Source: Streptomyces zhihengii
GTDB taxonomy: Bacteria > Actinomycetota > Actinomycetes > Streptomycetales > Streptomycetaceae
Direction of reading: 5' to 3'
Assembly (NCBI RefSeq): GCF_016919245.1
Contig: NZ_JAFEJA010000001.1
Coordinates: 3,568,001-3,632,000, forward strand
Length of the DNA: 64,000 nt
In this document: positions 39,233-48,921 of the stretch, one piece after another
Layout of the letters: each line of letters starts with the position of its first letter
Position numbering within the stretch: the stretch's first letter is position 1
Translations under genes and position numbers: made by a program
Notes under the pieces: generated by a model
The model's input: only the letters and a program-made list of their open reading frames with translations
Told to the model about the DNA's origin: nothing
Databases searched by the model: none

Positions 39233-39928
39233 CTACGCCTGCTTGGTGCCGCGGTGGAGGGCCACGATCCCGCCGCTCAGGTTGCGCCAGGCCACCCGCG
39301 ACCAGCCCGCCTGCTGGAGCTGCCGGGCGAGCCCCGGCTGGTCGGGCCAGCTCTGGATCGACTCGGCGAGGTAGACGTACGCGTCGGGGTTGGAGGAGAC
39401 GGCGCGCGCGACCGGCGGCAGCGCCCGCATCAGGTACTCCTCGTACACCGTGCGGAACGGCGCCCAGGTGGGGTGCGAGAACTCGCAGATGACCACCCGG
39501 CCGCCGGGCTTCGTCACCCGGTACAGCTCGCGCAGCGCCCGGCCGGTGTCCTGCACGTTGCGCAGACCGAAGGAGATCGTCACGGCGTCGAAGACCCCGT
39601 CGGCGAAGGGCAGTCGGGTGGCGTCGCCGGCGGTCAGCGGCAGCCAGGGGTGGCGCTTCTTGCCCTCGCGGAGCATGCCGAGGGAGAAGTCGCAGGGCAC
39701 GACGTACGCGCCGGCGGCGGTGAACGGCAGGGACGAGGTGCCGGTGCCCGCCGCGAGGTCGAGGATCCGCTGCGCGGGCCGGGCGTCGACCGCCTTGGCG
39801 ACCTCCTTGCGCCACCGCCGGTCCTGGCCGAGCGAGAGCACGTCGTTGGTGAGGTCGTAGTTCGCCGCCACGTCGTCGAACATCGAGGCGACTTCGTGCG
39901 GCTGCTTGTCCAGGGTTGCTCGGGTCAC
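39233..39928 (-). CDS. menG: demethylmenaquinone methyltransferase
   Basis: 231 aa from the GTG at 39928 ([13 protein letters not shown]), which agrees with Streptomyces MenG; an ATG three codons upstream is an alternative. The UbiE/MenG signature is clear: [24 protein letters not shown] (about 17-40, in parts), the SAM site DLAAGTGT (about 58-65), SFGLRNVQD (about 118-126) and the C-terminal [14 protein letters not shown]. Adds the final methyl group to make menaquinone. One of several menaquinone genes in the window. Confidence 0.96.
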   Translation of the reverse strand: MTRATLDKQPHEVASMFDDVAANYDLTNDVLSLGQDRRWRKEVAKAVDARPAQRILDLAAGTGTSSLPFTAAGAYVVPCDFSLGMLREGKKRHPWLPLTAGDATRLPFADGVFDAVTISFGLRNVQDTGRALRELYRVTKPGGRVVICEFSHPTWAPFRTVYEEYLMRALPPVARAVSSNPDAYVYLAESIQSWPDQPGLARQLQQAGWSRVAWRNLSGGIVALHRGTKQA

Positions 39929-40134
39929 GGACCCCATTGAAGCAGCCCCGCACCGTGCACCGGCCGCGCCCCCGCCCGGCCGGGCTCCGCGCCGGGGGCG
40001 GGGCCCGGGCACGGAAAGAGGCCGGAAAGGCGGCGCGGGAGAAGCGCAGAAGAGGGCGCGGAAATCCGTGCGCAACCTTCCCGGCGCGGGAGCGCTCTGG
40101 GTACGGGTGACAGCCACCACGGAGGGGGAGGCCG

Positions 40135-40635
40135 GTGCCACCCGACCACCAGCACGAGTTCGAGGCGTTCGCGCGGGCGAACCAGCGCCGGCTCCAGCGG
40201 ACGGCGTACCTGCTGTGCGGTGACGCCGACGCGGCGCGCGACCTGACCCAGACGACCCTCGCCAAGCTGTTCCAGCACTGGCGGAAGGTGTCCGCGGCGG
40301 ACCATCCCCACGCCTACGCGAGGACCGTGCTGACCCGGACCTTCCTCGCCGAGCGGCGGCGCGGTCTGCGTGACCTTCTCGCGCACCGCCACGTCGATCC
40401 ACCGCCGCCGCCCGCGCACACCGAGCTGCGCATCACGCTGCTCGCCGCGCTGGACGAACTCCCGCCGCGCGCACGGGCGATGGTCGTCCTGCGCTACTGG
40501 GAGGACCAGAGCGTCGCCTCGGTGGCGCGGCTGATGCTGTGCAGCGAGGGCACCGTCAAGAGCCAGTGCTCACGCGCGCTCGCCCGGCTCCGCGCCTCGC
40601 TGGGCGAGGCCCGCCTCCACCTCATGGAAGGGTGA
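40135..40635 (+). CDS. ECF RNA polymerase sigma factor (SigE family)
   Basis: 166 aa from the GTG at 40135, with GGAGGGGGAGG upstream. Region 2 (about 8-70, [30 protein letters not shown]) and region 4 (about 103-155, [26 protein letters not shown] plus [18 protein letters not shown]) are intact. The [15 protein letters not shown] helix-turn-helix reads the -35 element. Upstream GCAACC-N17-CTCTGG (around 40073-40102) is a weak candidate for an autoregulated ECF promoter. It is followed after 9 nt by its likely membrane partner. Confidence 0.93.
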   Translation: MPPDHQHEFEAFARANQRRLQRTAYLLCGDADAARDLTQTTLAKLFQHWRKVSAADHPHAYARTVLTRTFLAERRRGLRDLLAHRHVDPPPPPAHTELRITLLAALDELPPRARAMVVLRYWEDQSVASVARLMLCSEGTVKSQCSRALARLRASLGEARLHLMEG

Positions 40636-40644
40636 CGAACCGCG

Positions 40645-41490
40645 ATGCGGCACGACCACGACAACAACCGCGACCACAACCCCGACCGCGACCCCGGGGA
40701 CGACCGGACCGCTCTGCTGCTGAGGCACGCCATGGGCGCGGCGTCCGCCGGTCTCCCGCCCCTGCCGGACCTGTCGGGCCCCGCACGGGCGGAGGGTCGG
40801 CGCCGCGCGGGACGCAGGCGGCTGGCGCTCGGCGCCGCCGCGCTGGCCGTGGCGGCGGCGGGCGCGGCGGGAACCCGGCTCCTGCCCGAGGGCTCGGCGG
40901 CACCCGCCGTGGTGCCGGCGGCCACCGCCCCGGCGGCCCCCGTCGGCCCCGTCCACATCGAGCCCGCACCCGGCGAGGAGACGATGGCCGATCTGCCCGA
41001 CGACGAGCGCTCCCGCCGGGAGGTCTTCCAGAACGAGGCGGTCGGGGTGCTCCAGGAGCTGCTGCCCCAGGGCACCGGCACGGTCCGGCGCACCGACCTG
41101 AACGTGTCGCGCTACCAGGTGGAACGGGGCGACCGGGTGTTCGTCCTGATCCTCTCCGTGCGGCCGTCCACCCGGAGCGTGGCGATTCCCTCGTGCGCGG
41201 GGGCCAAGGGCGGCACGTGCGTCACGGCGACGCTCCTCGACGGGGTGAAGGCCCGCGCCACGACCGAGCCCGTCGGATCCGGCGGCGTCACCGCGACCCG
41301 GGCGACCTTCGCCTACGGACGGAGCGAGGTCACGCTCTCGCTCTCGCCCGACGAGTCCGCGGGGGTCTCCGCACCGGTCACGAACGAGCAGTTGCTGACC
41401 GTCGCCTCGGACCCCGCCTTCCACGAACTGCTCCGCTACGCCGACGAACGTCCGATGGAGCCGCTCGCCACCTCGGTGGGCGGCGGCTGA
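40645..41490 (+). CDS. single-pass membrane protein paired with the ECF sigma factor (possible anti-sigma)
   Basis: 281 aa. A cytoplasmic N-terminus of about 55 residues, acidic/His-rich then ending in RAEGRRRAGRRR, precedes one membrane helix (about 57-72, LALGAAALAVAAAGAAG). An extracytoplasmic domain (about 80-281) with no recognised family follows. Placement directly behind the sigma gene with this topology is the usual layout for SigE-family sigma factors and their regulators. The N-terminal part lacks a ZAS (HxxxCxxC) zinc motif. Confidence 0.8.
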   Translation: MRHDHDNNRDHNPDRDPGDDRTALLLRHAMGAASAGLPPLPDLSGPARAEGRRRAGRRRLALGAAALAVAAAGAAGTRLLPEGSAAPAVVPAATAPAAPVGPVHIEPAPGEETMADLPDDERSRREVFQNEAVGVLQELLPQGTGTVRRTDLNVSRYQVERGDRVFVLILSVRPSTRSVAIPSCAGAKGGTCVTATLLDGVKARATTEPVGSGGVTATRATFAYGRSEVTLSLSPDESAGVSAPVTNEQLLTVASDPAFHELLRYADERPMEPLATSVGGG

Positions 41491-41715
41491 GGCGCCCCGA
41501 ACGGTCACCGGCGCCGGCCCGGCTCCCCGGGCCTGTCCGCCCGCGGGCCGTCACGGCGGGGCACGCGGCTCCCTCGCTCCCCGGAGCCCGCGTCCCCGCG
41601 GTGGTCATGCGTCGGCGGCACGCGTGGGGGACTCCCGCCCGGGACGAACCGCCGCCCGGAAGACGCGCTCGACACCGCACCGTGACACCGCGGTCACGCC
41701 CGTGCCGGTGCGCCG

Positions 41716-42315
41716 CTACCGCGCCCGGTACACCAGGCGCCCGCCGATGACGGTGGCCACGCAGGTGGACGCCCCGAGGCGGACCAGAGCGGCCCGGTCG
41801 GGGACGTCGAAGACGGCGAAGCGGGCGGGGCCGCCGGGGGCGGGCTGCGGCAGGAGGACGAGGGGCGCCGGGGAGAAGGACGGAGGCCCGGGCAGGGTCC
41901 CCGGGCGGCGGCCGACCGCGAGGCCGGCGCGGCGCACCGCGTCCTGGGCGGCCTGCCCGCGCAGTTCGCCCGCGACGGCGACGGTGCCGTGGGCGAGCAG
42001 CCGCTGCACCCCGCGCCGGGCGCTCGCGCCGCGCCGCGCCGGGTCCTCGCGGAAGAGGGCGCGGGCGCGCTCCCCGGTGACCGGCTCCGTCCCGAGCTCG
42101 TCCGCCTCGCGCGGGTCGGGGTGGTAGCAGCCCTCCAGCAGTTCGGGGCCGTACGGGTTGAGCAGGCCGGGGGTGAGGATCCCGGGCCACCGCCGCACCC
42201 GGGCCCCGGGGCGGACGGCGGCCAGGTCCTCGTACGGGCCGACGGCGAGCAGGGAGGCGCCGTCGACCAGGACGGCGGATCCGGGCGACGCCTCGGCGAC
42301 GTGGATCGTCAGCAC
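41716..42315 (-). CDS. imidazolonepropionase-like domain protein downstream of mqnC
   Basis: 199 aa from the GTG at 42315, 7 nt after the mqnC stop, so almost surely cotranscribed. The N-terminus (about 1-60, VLVDGASLLAVGPYEDLA then WPGILTPGLLNPYG) and the end (ASTCVATVIGGRLVYRAR) resemble the composite beta domain of amidohydrolases. The TIM-barrel core with metal-binding histidines is missing. It is therefore unlikely to be a hydrolase itself. Function unknown; the tight link to mqnC suggests a role tied to menaquinone synthesis. Confidence 0.75.
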   Translation of the reverse strand: MLTIHVAEASPGSAVLVDGASLLAVGPYEDLAAVRPGARVRRWPGILTPGLLNPYGPELLEGCYHPDPREADELGTEPVTGERARALFREDPARRGASARRGVQRLLAHGTVAVAGELRGQAAQDAVRRAGLAVGRRPGTLPGPPSFSPAPLVLLPQPAPGGPARFAVFDVPDRAALVRLGASTCVATVIGGRLVYRAR

Positions 42316-42322
42316 CGGGGCC

Positions 42323-43522
42323 TCAGTTGGTGCTCAGCAGCTTCAGCTCGGGGTGCGCCGTGCCGCCCTCGATCGCCGTGGAGGAGATGTGGGAGACGAC
42401 CCGCTCGTCGACCGGGTCGTCCGCCGGGTCGTCGTGGACGACGATGTGCTCGTACGTCGTCGTCCGCTGCGCCGGGACGCGGCCCGCCTTGCGGATGAGG
42501 TCGATGATCTCCAGGCGGTTGGAGCGGTGCCTGGCACCCGCCGACGAGACGACGTTCTCCTCCAGCATGATCGAGCCGAGGTCGTCCGCGCCGTAGTGCA
42601 GCGAGAGCTGGCCGACCTCCTTGCCCGTGGTCAGCCAGGACCCCTGGATGTGGGCGACGTTGTCGAGGAAGAGCCGCGCGATGGCGATCATGCGCAGGTA
42701 CTCGAACAGGGTCGCCTGCGTCTGGCCCTTGAGGTGGTTGTTCTCGGGCTGGTACGTGTACGGGATGAAGGCGCGGAAGCCGCCGGTGCGGTCCTGCACG
42801 TCACGGATCATCCGCAGGTGCTCGATGCGCTCGGCGTTGGTCTCGCCGGTGCCCATGAGCATCGTCGAGGTGGACTCGACGCCCAGGCCGTGCGCGATCT
42901 CCATGATCTCCAGCCAGCGTTCGCCGGACTCCTTGAGCGGCGCGATGGCCTTGCGCGGCCGCTCGGGCAGCAGCTCGGCGCCGGCTCCGGCGAAGGAGTC
43001 CAGCCCGGCGGCGTGGATGCGGCGGATGGCCTCCTCGGCGGAGACGCCGGAGATCCGCGCCATGTGCTCGATCTCGGAGGCGCCGAGCGAGTGGATCACC
43101 AGCTCGGGGAACTCCTTCTTGATCGCCGCGAAATGCTTCTCGTAGTACTCGACGCCGTAGTCCGGGTGATGGCCGCCCTGGAACATGATCTGGGTGCCGC
43201 CCAGTTCGACGGTCTCCGCGCAGCGGCGCAGGATGTCGTCGAGGTCGCGGGTCCAGCCCTTGGCGGTGTCCTTCGGCGCGGCGTAGAAGGCGCAGAAGCG
43301 GCAGGCGGTGACGCAGACGTTCGTGTAGTTGATGTTGCGCTCGATGATGTACGTCGCGATGTGCTCCGTGCCCGCGTAGCGGCGGCGGCGCACGGCGTCG
43401 GCCGCGGCGCCCAGGGCGTGCAGCGGAGCGGAGCGGTAGAGGTCGAGCGCCTCGTCCGGGGTGATCCGGCCCCCTGCGGCGGCACGGTCCAGGACGGGCT
43501 GAAGGTCGGCCTTCTCGGTCAC
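42323..43522 (-). CDS. mqnC: cyclic dehypoxanthinyl futalosine synthase (radical SAM)
   Basis: 399 aa. Radical-SAM cluster motif C-x3-C-x2-C in CVTACRFCAF (about 70-79), plus SAM-binding segments ELGGTQIMFQGGHHPDYG (about 108-125) and SLGASEIEHMARISG (about 145). MqnC cyclises dehypoxanthinyl futalosine in the futalosine menaquinone pathway. Distinguished from MqnE by length, by the FQGGHHPDYGVEYYE stretch and by sequence around the cluster. Terminates next to the imidazolonepropionase-like gene. Confidence 0.95.
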   Translation of the reverse strand: MTEKADLQPVLDRAAAGGRITPDEALDLYRSAPLHALGAAADAVRRRRYAGTEHIATYIIERNINYTNVCVTACRFCAFYAAPKDTAKGWTRDLDDILRRCAETVELGGTQIMFQGGHHPDYGVEYYEKHFAAIKKEFPELVIHSLGASEIEHMARISGVSAEEAIRRIHAAGLDSFAGAGAELLPERPRKAIAPLKESGERWLEIMEIAHGLGVESTSTMLMGTGETNAERIEHLRMIRDVQDRTGGFRAFIPYTYQPENNHLKGQTQATLFEYLRMIAIARLFLDNVAHIQGSWLTTGKEVGQLSLHYGADDLGSIMLEENVVSSAGARHRSNRLEIIDLIRKAGRVPAQRTTTYEHIVVHDDPADDPVDERVVSHISSTAIEGGTAHPELKLLSTN

Positions 43523-43656
43523 CGGGCGTCACCTTTCGGCGGGTTTTTCTGCGGATCTGCGGACCGATCCAGGCTACGCCACGGGCCGGCCGCGCCCGCG
43601 CCCGGCGTCCGCCCGTGCCCCGCGCGCCCCGCCGGGGCCGTCCGCGGCCGCGGCGG

Positions 43657-45267
43657 TCACTCCCCGCCGACCCGGGCGAGCGTGCCCGTGGGGCGTCCGG
43701 CGCGGTCGTCGGTGGAGGTGTAGCGCAGGCCGTCGTCGCGGAGTTCGAGCCGGATCCGCGAGGTGCCGCCGGTGCAGACGCCGGTGCTGCGCGGCCCCGC
43801 CTCGGAGTCGACCAGCAGCGTGCGGTCCTTCGTCCCGGCGAGGGTGAGGACGTCCTCGCAGATGAAGTTGCCGAGGATGTCCGTCTGTTCCGCCGTGCCC
43901 GCCCGCTCGCCGGTCCCCGCCTCGCGCAGGGTGACCTTCATCGTCCCGGCGGGTATGCCGGAGGCGGTGACCGAGCCCTCCCAGGTGCCGGTGAACTCCT
44001 TCGGCACCCGGCCGCCGGGCGCGGCGGTCCCCGGGCTCGCGGACGCGGTCGCCGAGCTGCTCGGCCGTTCCCCGGCGTCGGCGCCCTTGTCCCCGCCGCC
44101 CGCCCCGGGCAGCAGGTCCAGCACGAACGCGGCGCCGACGGTCACCGCGGCCAGCGCGCCGGCGAGGGTGAGCGCCAGGGTGCAGCTCACCCGGCGCCCC
44201 CGGGGTCCGCCGCTCGCGGTGAGCGACAGCCCGCCCGGCGCACCGGCCGGGGCGCCGGGGCCCGTGGCGGGCGCCCATGCCGCCGGCCCGCCGGGCTCCA
44301 CGGGCGGGCCGAAGGCGCCCGCCGGGGCGGGGCGAGCGGGCGGGGCGGGCGGCGCGGGCGCGTCGCCCACCGGGAACGACTCCAGGTGCAGCAGCTCGAC
44401 CGCCGCGTGGCTGATCGTCCGGACGACGGCTTCCGGCAGCCAGCTCCCGGGCCCGATGTCCGCGCCCGCCTCGTCGAGCCGGGCGGCGAGCTCCGCCGGG
44501 GCGGGGCGGTCGGCCGGGTCCTTGGCCAGGCAGGCCGCGGCGAGCGCGCGCATCGCGGCGTCCAGGCCGCCCAGTTCGGGCTCCTCGTGGACCACCTTGT
44601 AGAGCAGGGCGGCCGAGGAGTCACCGGCGAAGGGCGCCCGGCCGGTCGCCGCGTAGACGAGGACGGCCCCCAGCGAGAAGACGTCGGCCGCGCCGGTGAC
44701 ACCCTTGCCGACGATCTGCTCGGGGGCCATGTAGCCGGGGGAGCCGACCGAGACGCCGGTCGAGGTGAGCGAGGCGGTGCCGTCGGTGGCCCGGGCGATG
44801 CCGAAGTCGATCAGCCGGGGGCCCTCCAGGGTCAGCAGGACGTTCGACGGCTTCACGTCCCGGTGCACCAGGCCCAGGGCGTGCACCGCCTCCAGCGCGC
44901 GGGCGAGTCCCGCGCCGAGGACCCGTACCGCGCCGGCGGGCAGCGGCCCGTGGGCGGCGACGGCCTGCGAGAGCGCGGGCCCGGCGACATAGCCGGTGGC
45001 CACCCAGGGCACGGGGTCGTCGGGGCCCGCGTCCAGGACGGGGGCGGTCCACTCACCGCCGACCCGGCGGGCGGCCTCCACCTCGCGCCGGAAGCGGGCC
45101 CGGAACTCGTCGTCGAGCGCGAAGTGCGGATGGACGGCCTTGACGGCGACCGTGCGCCCGCCGGCGTTGCGGCCGAGATAGACGCGTCCCATCCCGCCCG
45201 CGCCCAGCCGGCCGAGCAGCCGGTACCCCCCGATGCTGCGCGGCTCGCCCTCGTCCAGCGGCTGCAT
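43657..45267 (-). CDS. membrane Ser/Thr protein kinase (PknB type)
   Basis: 536 aa from the ATG at 45267, with GGGGAG upstream. Complete Hanks kinase: G-loop GRLGAGGMGRVYLG (about 19-32), VAVKAVH (about 40), HRDVKPSN (about 135), DFGIAR (about 153), APEQIVG (about 180). A Pro/Ala-rich juxtamembrane stretch (about 310-375) leads to one membrane helix (about 385-410, LTLAGALAAVTVGAAFVLDLL). The extracellular domain (about 415-536) contains paired cysteines (ICEDVLT; TGVCTGG) and no PASTA repeats. It sits between mqnC and mqnA, with no sign of a cognate phosphatase. Confidence 0.93.
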   Translation of the reverse strand: MQPLDEGEPRSIGGYRLLGRLGAGGMGRVYLGRNAGGRTVAVKAVHPHFALDDEFRARFRREVEAARRVGGEWTAPVLDAGPDDPVPWVATGYVAGPALSQAVAAHGPLPAGAVRVLGAGLARALEAVHALGLVHRDVKPSNVLLTLEGPRLIDFGIARATDGTASLTSTGVSVGSPGYMAPEQIVGKGVTGAADVFSLGAVLVYAATGRAPFAGDSSAALLYKVVHEEPELGGLDAAMRALAAACLAKDPADRPAPAELAARLDEAGADIGPGSWLPEAVVRTISHAAVELLHLESFPVGDAPAPPAPPARPAPAGAFGPPVEPGGPAAWAPATGPGAPAGAPGGLSLTASGGPRGRRVSCTLALTLAGALAAVTVGAAFVLDLLPGAGGGDKGADAGERPSSSATASASPGTAAPGGRVPKEFTGTWEGSVTASGIPAGTMKVTLREAGTGERAGTAEQTDILGNFICEDVLTLAGTKDRTLLVDSEAGPRSTGVCTGGTSRIRLELRDDGLRYTSTDDRAGRPTGTLARVGGE

Positions 45268-45355
45268 GTCGGCTCCCCCGTCGGTCCGCTCTCCTGGTCC
45301 GTCGGGCCAGACTAGAACCTGCCGGTGCGCGGGTGTACGGGGCCGGGGCGGCGGG

Positions 45356-46246
<891 letters not shown>

Positions 46247-46439
46247 CTAGTCCCGTGTCCGCCCCCGGGCCCCGCCGGGGCCGTGCACCGGCACGTCGTC
46301 CCTTGTCGGAGGGGTCGCGGGTCAGCCGGCGGGGCGCCCCGTCAAACGGACGGGTGACGTGATCTTTCCCTCTACCGCTGCGCACACGCTGCGTGCTAGG
46401 CTCGACGCAAGTTGCAGTTTGGTTTCCCTTGCAGTACAG

Positions 46440-46478
46440 AGCCTGCGGAGCATGTAACCCGCAGGCTTTTGTCGTTTT
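46440..46478 (+). ncRNA. terminator-like hairpin (attenuator candidate) in the cold-shock leader
   Basis: Perfect 9-bp stem (46440-46448 with 46459-46467, 10-nt loop) immediately followed by TTTGTCGTTTT, i.e. a classic intrinsic-terminator shape, rare in this GC-rich genome, 54 nt before the cold-shock start codon. The left arm AGCCTGC could instead pair with GCAGGTT at 46489-46495, giving a possible antiterminator. Confidence 0.6.
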
Positions 46479-46531
46479 CAGACTTCTTGCAGGTTCTGGA
46501 GCAGGGCAACCCTTTGGCCCAAGGAGGGCTT

Positions 46532-46735
46532 ATGGCTACCGGAACCGTCAAGTGGTTCAACGCTGAAAAGGGCTTCGGCTTCATCGCCCAGGACGGCGGC
46601 GGCCCGGATGTCTTCGTCCACTACTCCGCGATCAACGCGTCCGGGTTCCGCTCCCTCGAGGAGAACCAGGTCGTGAACTTCGACGTCACCCAGGGCCCGA
46701 AGGGCCCGCAGGCGGAGAACGTCACCCCGGCCTAA
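46532..46735 (+). CDS. cold-shock domain protein
   Basis: 67 aa, an OB-fold RNA/DNA-binding protein. RNP1 KGFGFIAQ (about 14-21) and RNP2 VFVHYSAI (about 28-35) are intact, with the conserved W in VKWFN. The ATG at 46532 has AAGGAGG 7 nt upstream. Acts as an RNA chaperone/antiterminator. A long leader (at least 100 nt) carries the attenuator-like hairpin. The gene ends at an 18-bp terminator stem. Confidence 0.97.
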   Translation: MATGTVKWFNAEKGFGFIAQDGGGPDVFVHYSAINASGFRSLEENQVVNFDVTQGPKGPQAENVTPA

Positions 46736-46775
46736 GGGCCAGGGTCGGCGATCGCGCACGACTTAGCAGTACCCA

Positions 46776-46815
46776 AGGAGCCCTGCCCCGTACATCCGTA
46801 CGGGGCAGGGCTCCT
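46776..46815. terminator. hairpin terminator after the cold-shock gene
   Basis: Perfect 18-bp inverted repeat (arms 46776-46793 and 46798-46815, loop ATCC). Between convergent genes, so probably bidirectional. Confidence 0.88.
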
Positions 46816-46906
46816 GCCTGTGCGGCCCCTGCCGGGCGGCCCGCCGCCGGCCGGGGGCCCCTCCCGGTCACGGGTGGCGGCCCCGGTCACCGGCGGCGGA
46901 TCGCGG

Positions 46907-48814
46907 TCACGGGTAGAGGCTCTCGATGTCCGCCGCGAAGTCCCGTGCGATCTCCGCCCGCTTCAGCTTGAGCGAGGGCGTCAGATGTCCGCTCTCCTCC
47001 GTGAAGTCGGAGGTGAGCACGGTGAACCTGCGGATCGACTCGGCCCGGGAGACCAGCCGGTTGGCCTCGTCCACGGCGCGCTGGAGCGCCGCGAGCAGCT
47101 CCTCGTCGCGGACGATCTCCGCCAGCGGCACGCCCGCCCTCTTCTTCATCCGCCGCCAGTGGTCGAGCCCGTCCGGCTCCAGGGTGATCAGCGCGGTGAC
47201 GTACGGACGGTCGTCGCCGACGACCATGCACTGGCCCACCAGCGGATGGGCGCGCAGCCAGTCCTCCAGCGGGGCCGGGGCGACGTTCTTGCCGCCCGAG
47301 GTGATGATGATGTCCTTCTTCCGGCCGGTGATCGTCAGATAGCCGCCCGCGTCGAGGGCGCCCAGATCGCCGGTGGGCAGCCAGCCGTCGTGCACGGCGG
47401 GGACGGCGGCGGCCCGCTCCGGGTCCCAGTACCCGCCGAAGACGTGCCCGCCGTGCAGCAGCACCTCGCCGTCGTCCGCGATCCGCACCGCGGTGCCGGG
47501 CAGCGGCCAGCCCACCGTGCCCAGCCGGGGCCGCAGCGGCGGGGTGACGGTGGAGGCGGCCGTGGTCTCGGTGAGGCCGTAGCCCTCGAAGATCTGGATG
47601 CCGGCGCCCGCGTAGAAGGCCGCGAGCCGGCTGCCGAGCGGTGAGCCGCCGCAGATCGCGTAGCGGACCCTGCCGCCGAGCGCGGCCCGGATGCGGCGGT
47701 AGACCAGCGGGTCGTAGAGGGCGCGGGCGGCCCGCAGCCCGAGCGACGGGCCCCGCCCGGTGCCCTGTTCGGCGGCCTCCACGGCCTGCCCGTACCGCCG
47801 GGCGATCCCCGCGGCCCGGTCGAACGACGCGGCGCGGCCCATCTTCTCGGCGGTGGCGCGGCCGGTGTTGAAGACCTTCTCCAGGACGTAGGGGATGGCC
47901 AGCAGGAAGGTGGGCCGGAAGCCGGCGAGGTCGGCGAGGAGGTCGTCCGTCCTGATCGACGGGGCGTGGCCGAGGCGCACCCGGGCGCGCAGGCAGCCGA
48001 TGGCGACCATCCGCCCGAAGACGTGCGAGAGCGGCAGGAACAGCAGGGTGGACGCGGGCTCCTTGCTGACCGACTTGAAGACGGGGTGAAGGAGTTCGAT
48101 GGCGTTGTCGACCTCGGCGAAGAAGTTGCCGTGGGTCAGGACGCAGCCCTTGGGGCGGCCGGTGGTGCCCGAGGTGTAGATCAGGGTCGCCACGGAGTCC
48201 GGGGTGAGGGTCTCGCGGCGGGCGTTCAGCACGGCGTCGGGGATGCGGGCCCGCTCACCGGTCTTGCGGAGCTGGCCGACCGCCCCGGTGTCGAAGACCC
48301 ACAGGTGGTCGAGGCCGGGGAGCTGCCGGCGTTCCTGGCTGATCAGCCGGGCCTGCTCGGCGCTCTCGACCACGCAGGCCGCGGCGCCGGAGTTCTCCAG
48401 GATCCAGCGGGCCTGGAACGCCGACGAGGTGGGGTAGATCGGGACGGTGACGAGCCCGGCGGCCCAGGCCGCGAAGTCGATCAGGGTCCACTCGTAGGTC
48501 GTCCGGGCCATGACGGCGAGCCGGTCGCCGGGCTTCAGCCCTTCCGCGATCAGCCCCTTGGCGACGGCGCGCACCTCGGCGGCGAACTCGGCGGCGGTGA
48601 CGTCGAGCCACCCGCCGTCGGCGTCCTTGCGGCTGAGCACGGCCTCGCCGGGGGCCTCGCGCTCGTTGTCGAAGGGGATGTCGGCGAGCGAGCCGCGGGT
48701 GACCACAGGGGCGAGCGGCGGTACGGACACCTCCCGTACGACACCGTTCACCTGCTTCTTGCGGGGCTCCACCAGGGCGGGCGCACCGGGGGAAGGGACC
48801 AGATCGGCGGACAC
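46907..48814 (-). CDS. long-chain fatty-acid--CoA ligase (AMP-forming)
   Basis: 635 aa from the GTG at 48814, with GAGGAG about 7 nt upstream. ANL-superfamily motifs: P-loop YTSGTTGRPKGCVLTHGN (about 205-222), GYGLTETTAAST (about 407-418), TGDLGALD (about 480-487) and the hinge/A10 region GRKKDIIITSGGKNVAP (about 493-509). The FAA1-type ending (ESGHLTPSLKLKRAEIARDF) places it with long-chain acyl-CoA synthetases. It follows the thiolase on the same strand after about 107 bp, so fatty-acid activation and thiolysis may be co-expressed. Confidence 0.93.
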   Translation of the reverse strand: MSADLVPSPGAPALVEPRKKQVNGVVREVSVPPLAPVVTRGSLADIPFDNEREAPGEAVLSRKDADGGWLDVTAAEFAAEVRAVAKGLIAEGLKPGDRLAVMARTTYEWTLIDFAAWAAGLVTVPIYPTSSAFQARWILENSGAAACVVESAEQARLISQERRQLPGLDHLWVFDTGAVGQLRKTGERARIPDAVLNARRETLTPDSVATLIYTSGTTGRPKGCVLTHGNFFAEVDNAIELLHPVFKSVSKEPASTLLFLPLSHVFGRMVAIGCLRARVRLGHAPSIRTDDLLADLAGFRPTFLLAIPYVLEKVFNTGRATAEKMGRAASFDRAAGIARRYGQAVEAAEQGTGRGPSLGLRAARALYDPLVYRRIRAALGGRVRYAICGGSPLGSRLAAFYAGAGIQIFEGYGLTETTAASTVTPPLRPRLGTVGWPLPGTAVRIADDGEVLLHGGHVFGGYWDPERAAAVPAVHDGWLPTGDLGALDAGGYLTITGRKKDIIITSGGKNVAPAPLEDWLRAHPLVGQCMVVGDDRPYVTALITLEPDGLDHWRRMKKRAGVPLAEIVRDEELLAALQRAVDEANRLVSRAESIRRFTVLTSDFTEESGHLTPSLKLKRAEIARDFAADIESLYP

Positions 48815-48921
48815 GTGCGGCTCCTCGTCAGGGGTGTGGGCGGATTCCTGCGGGTGTGCGGGGCGTGGGGGGCGGGGGTGGGGGTGGGGTGTCGGGGGAA
48901 CGGGCCGGGGCGGGCGGCGGC

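Noticed and set aside
46412..46531. Longer cold-shock protein starting about 40 codons upstream
   Set aside because: Would run through the terminator-like hairpin and ignore the AAGGAGG at 46521; the 67-aa form matches the family.
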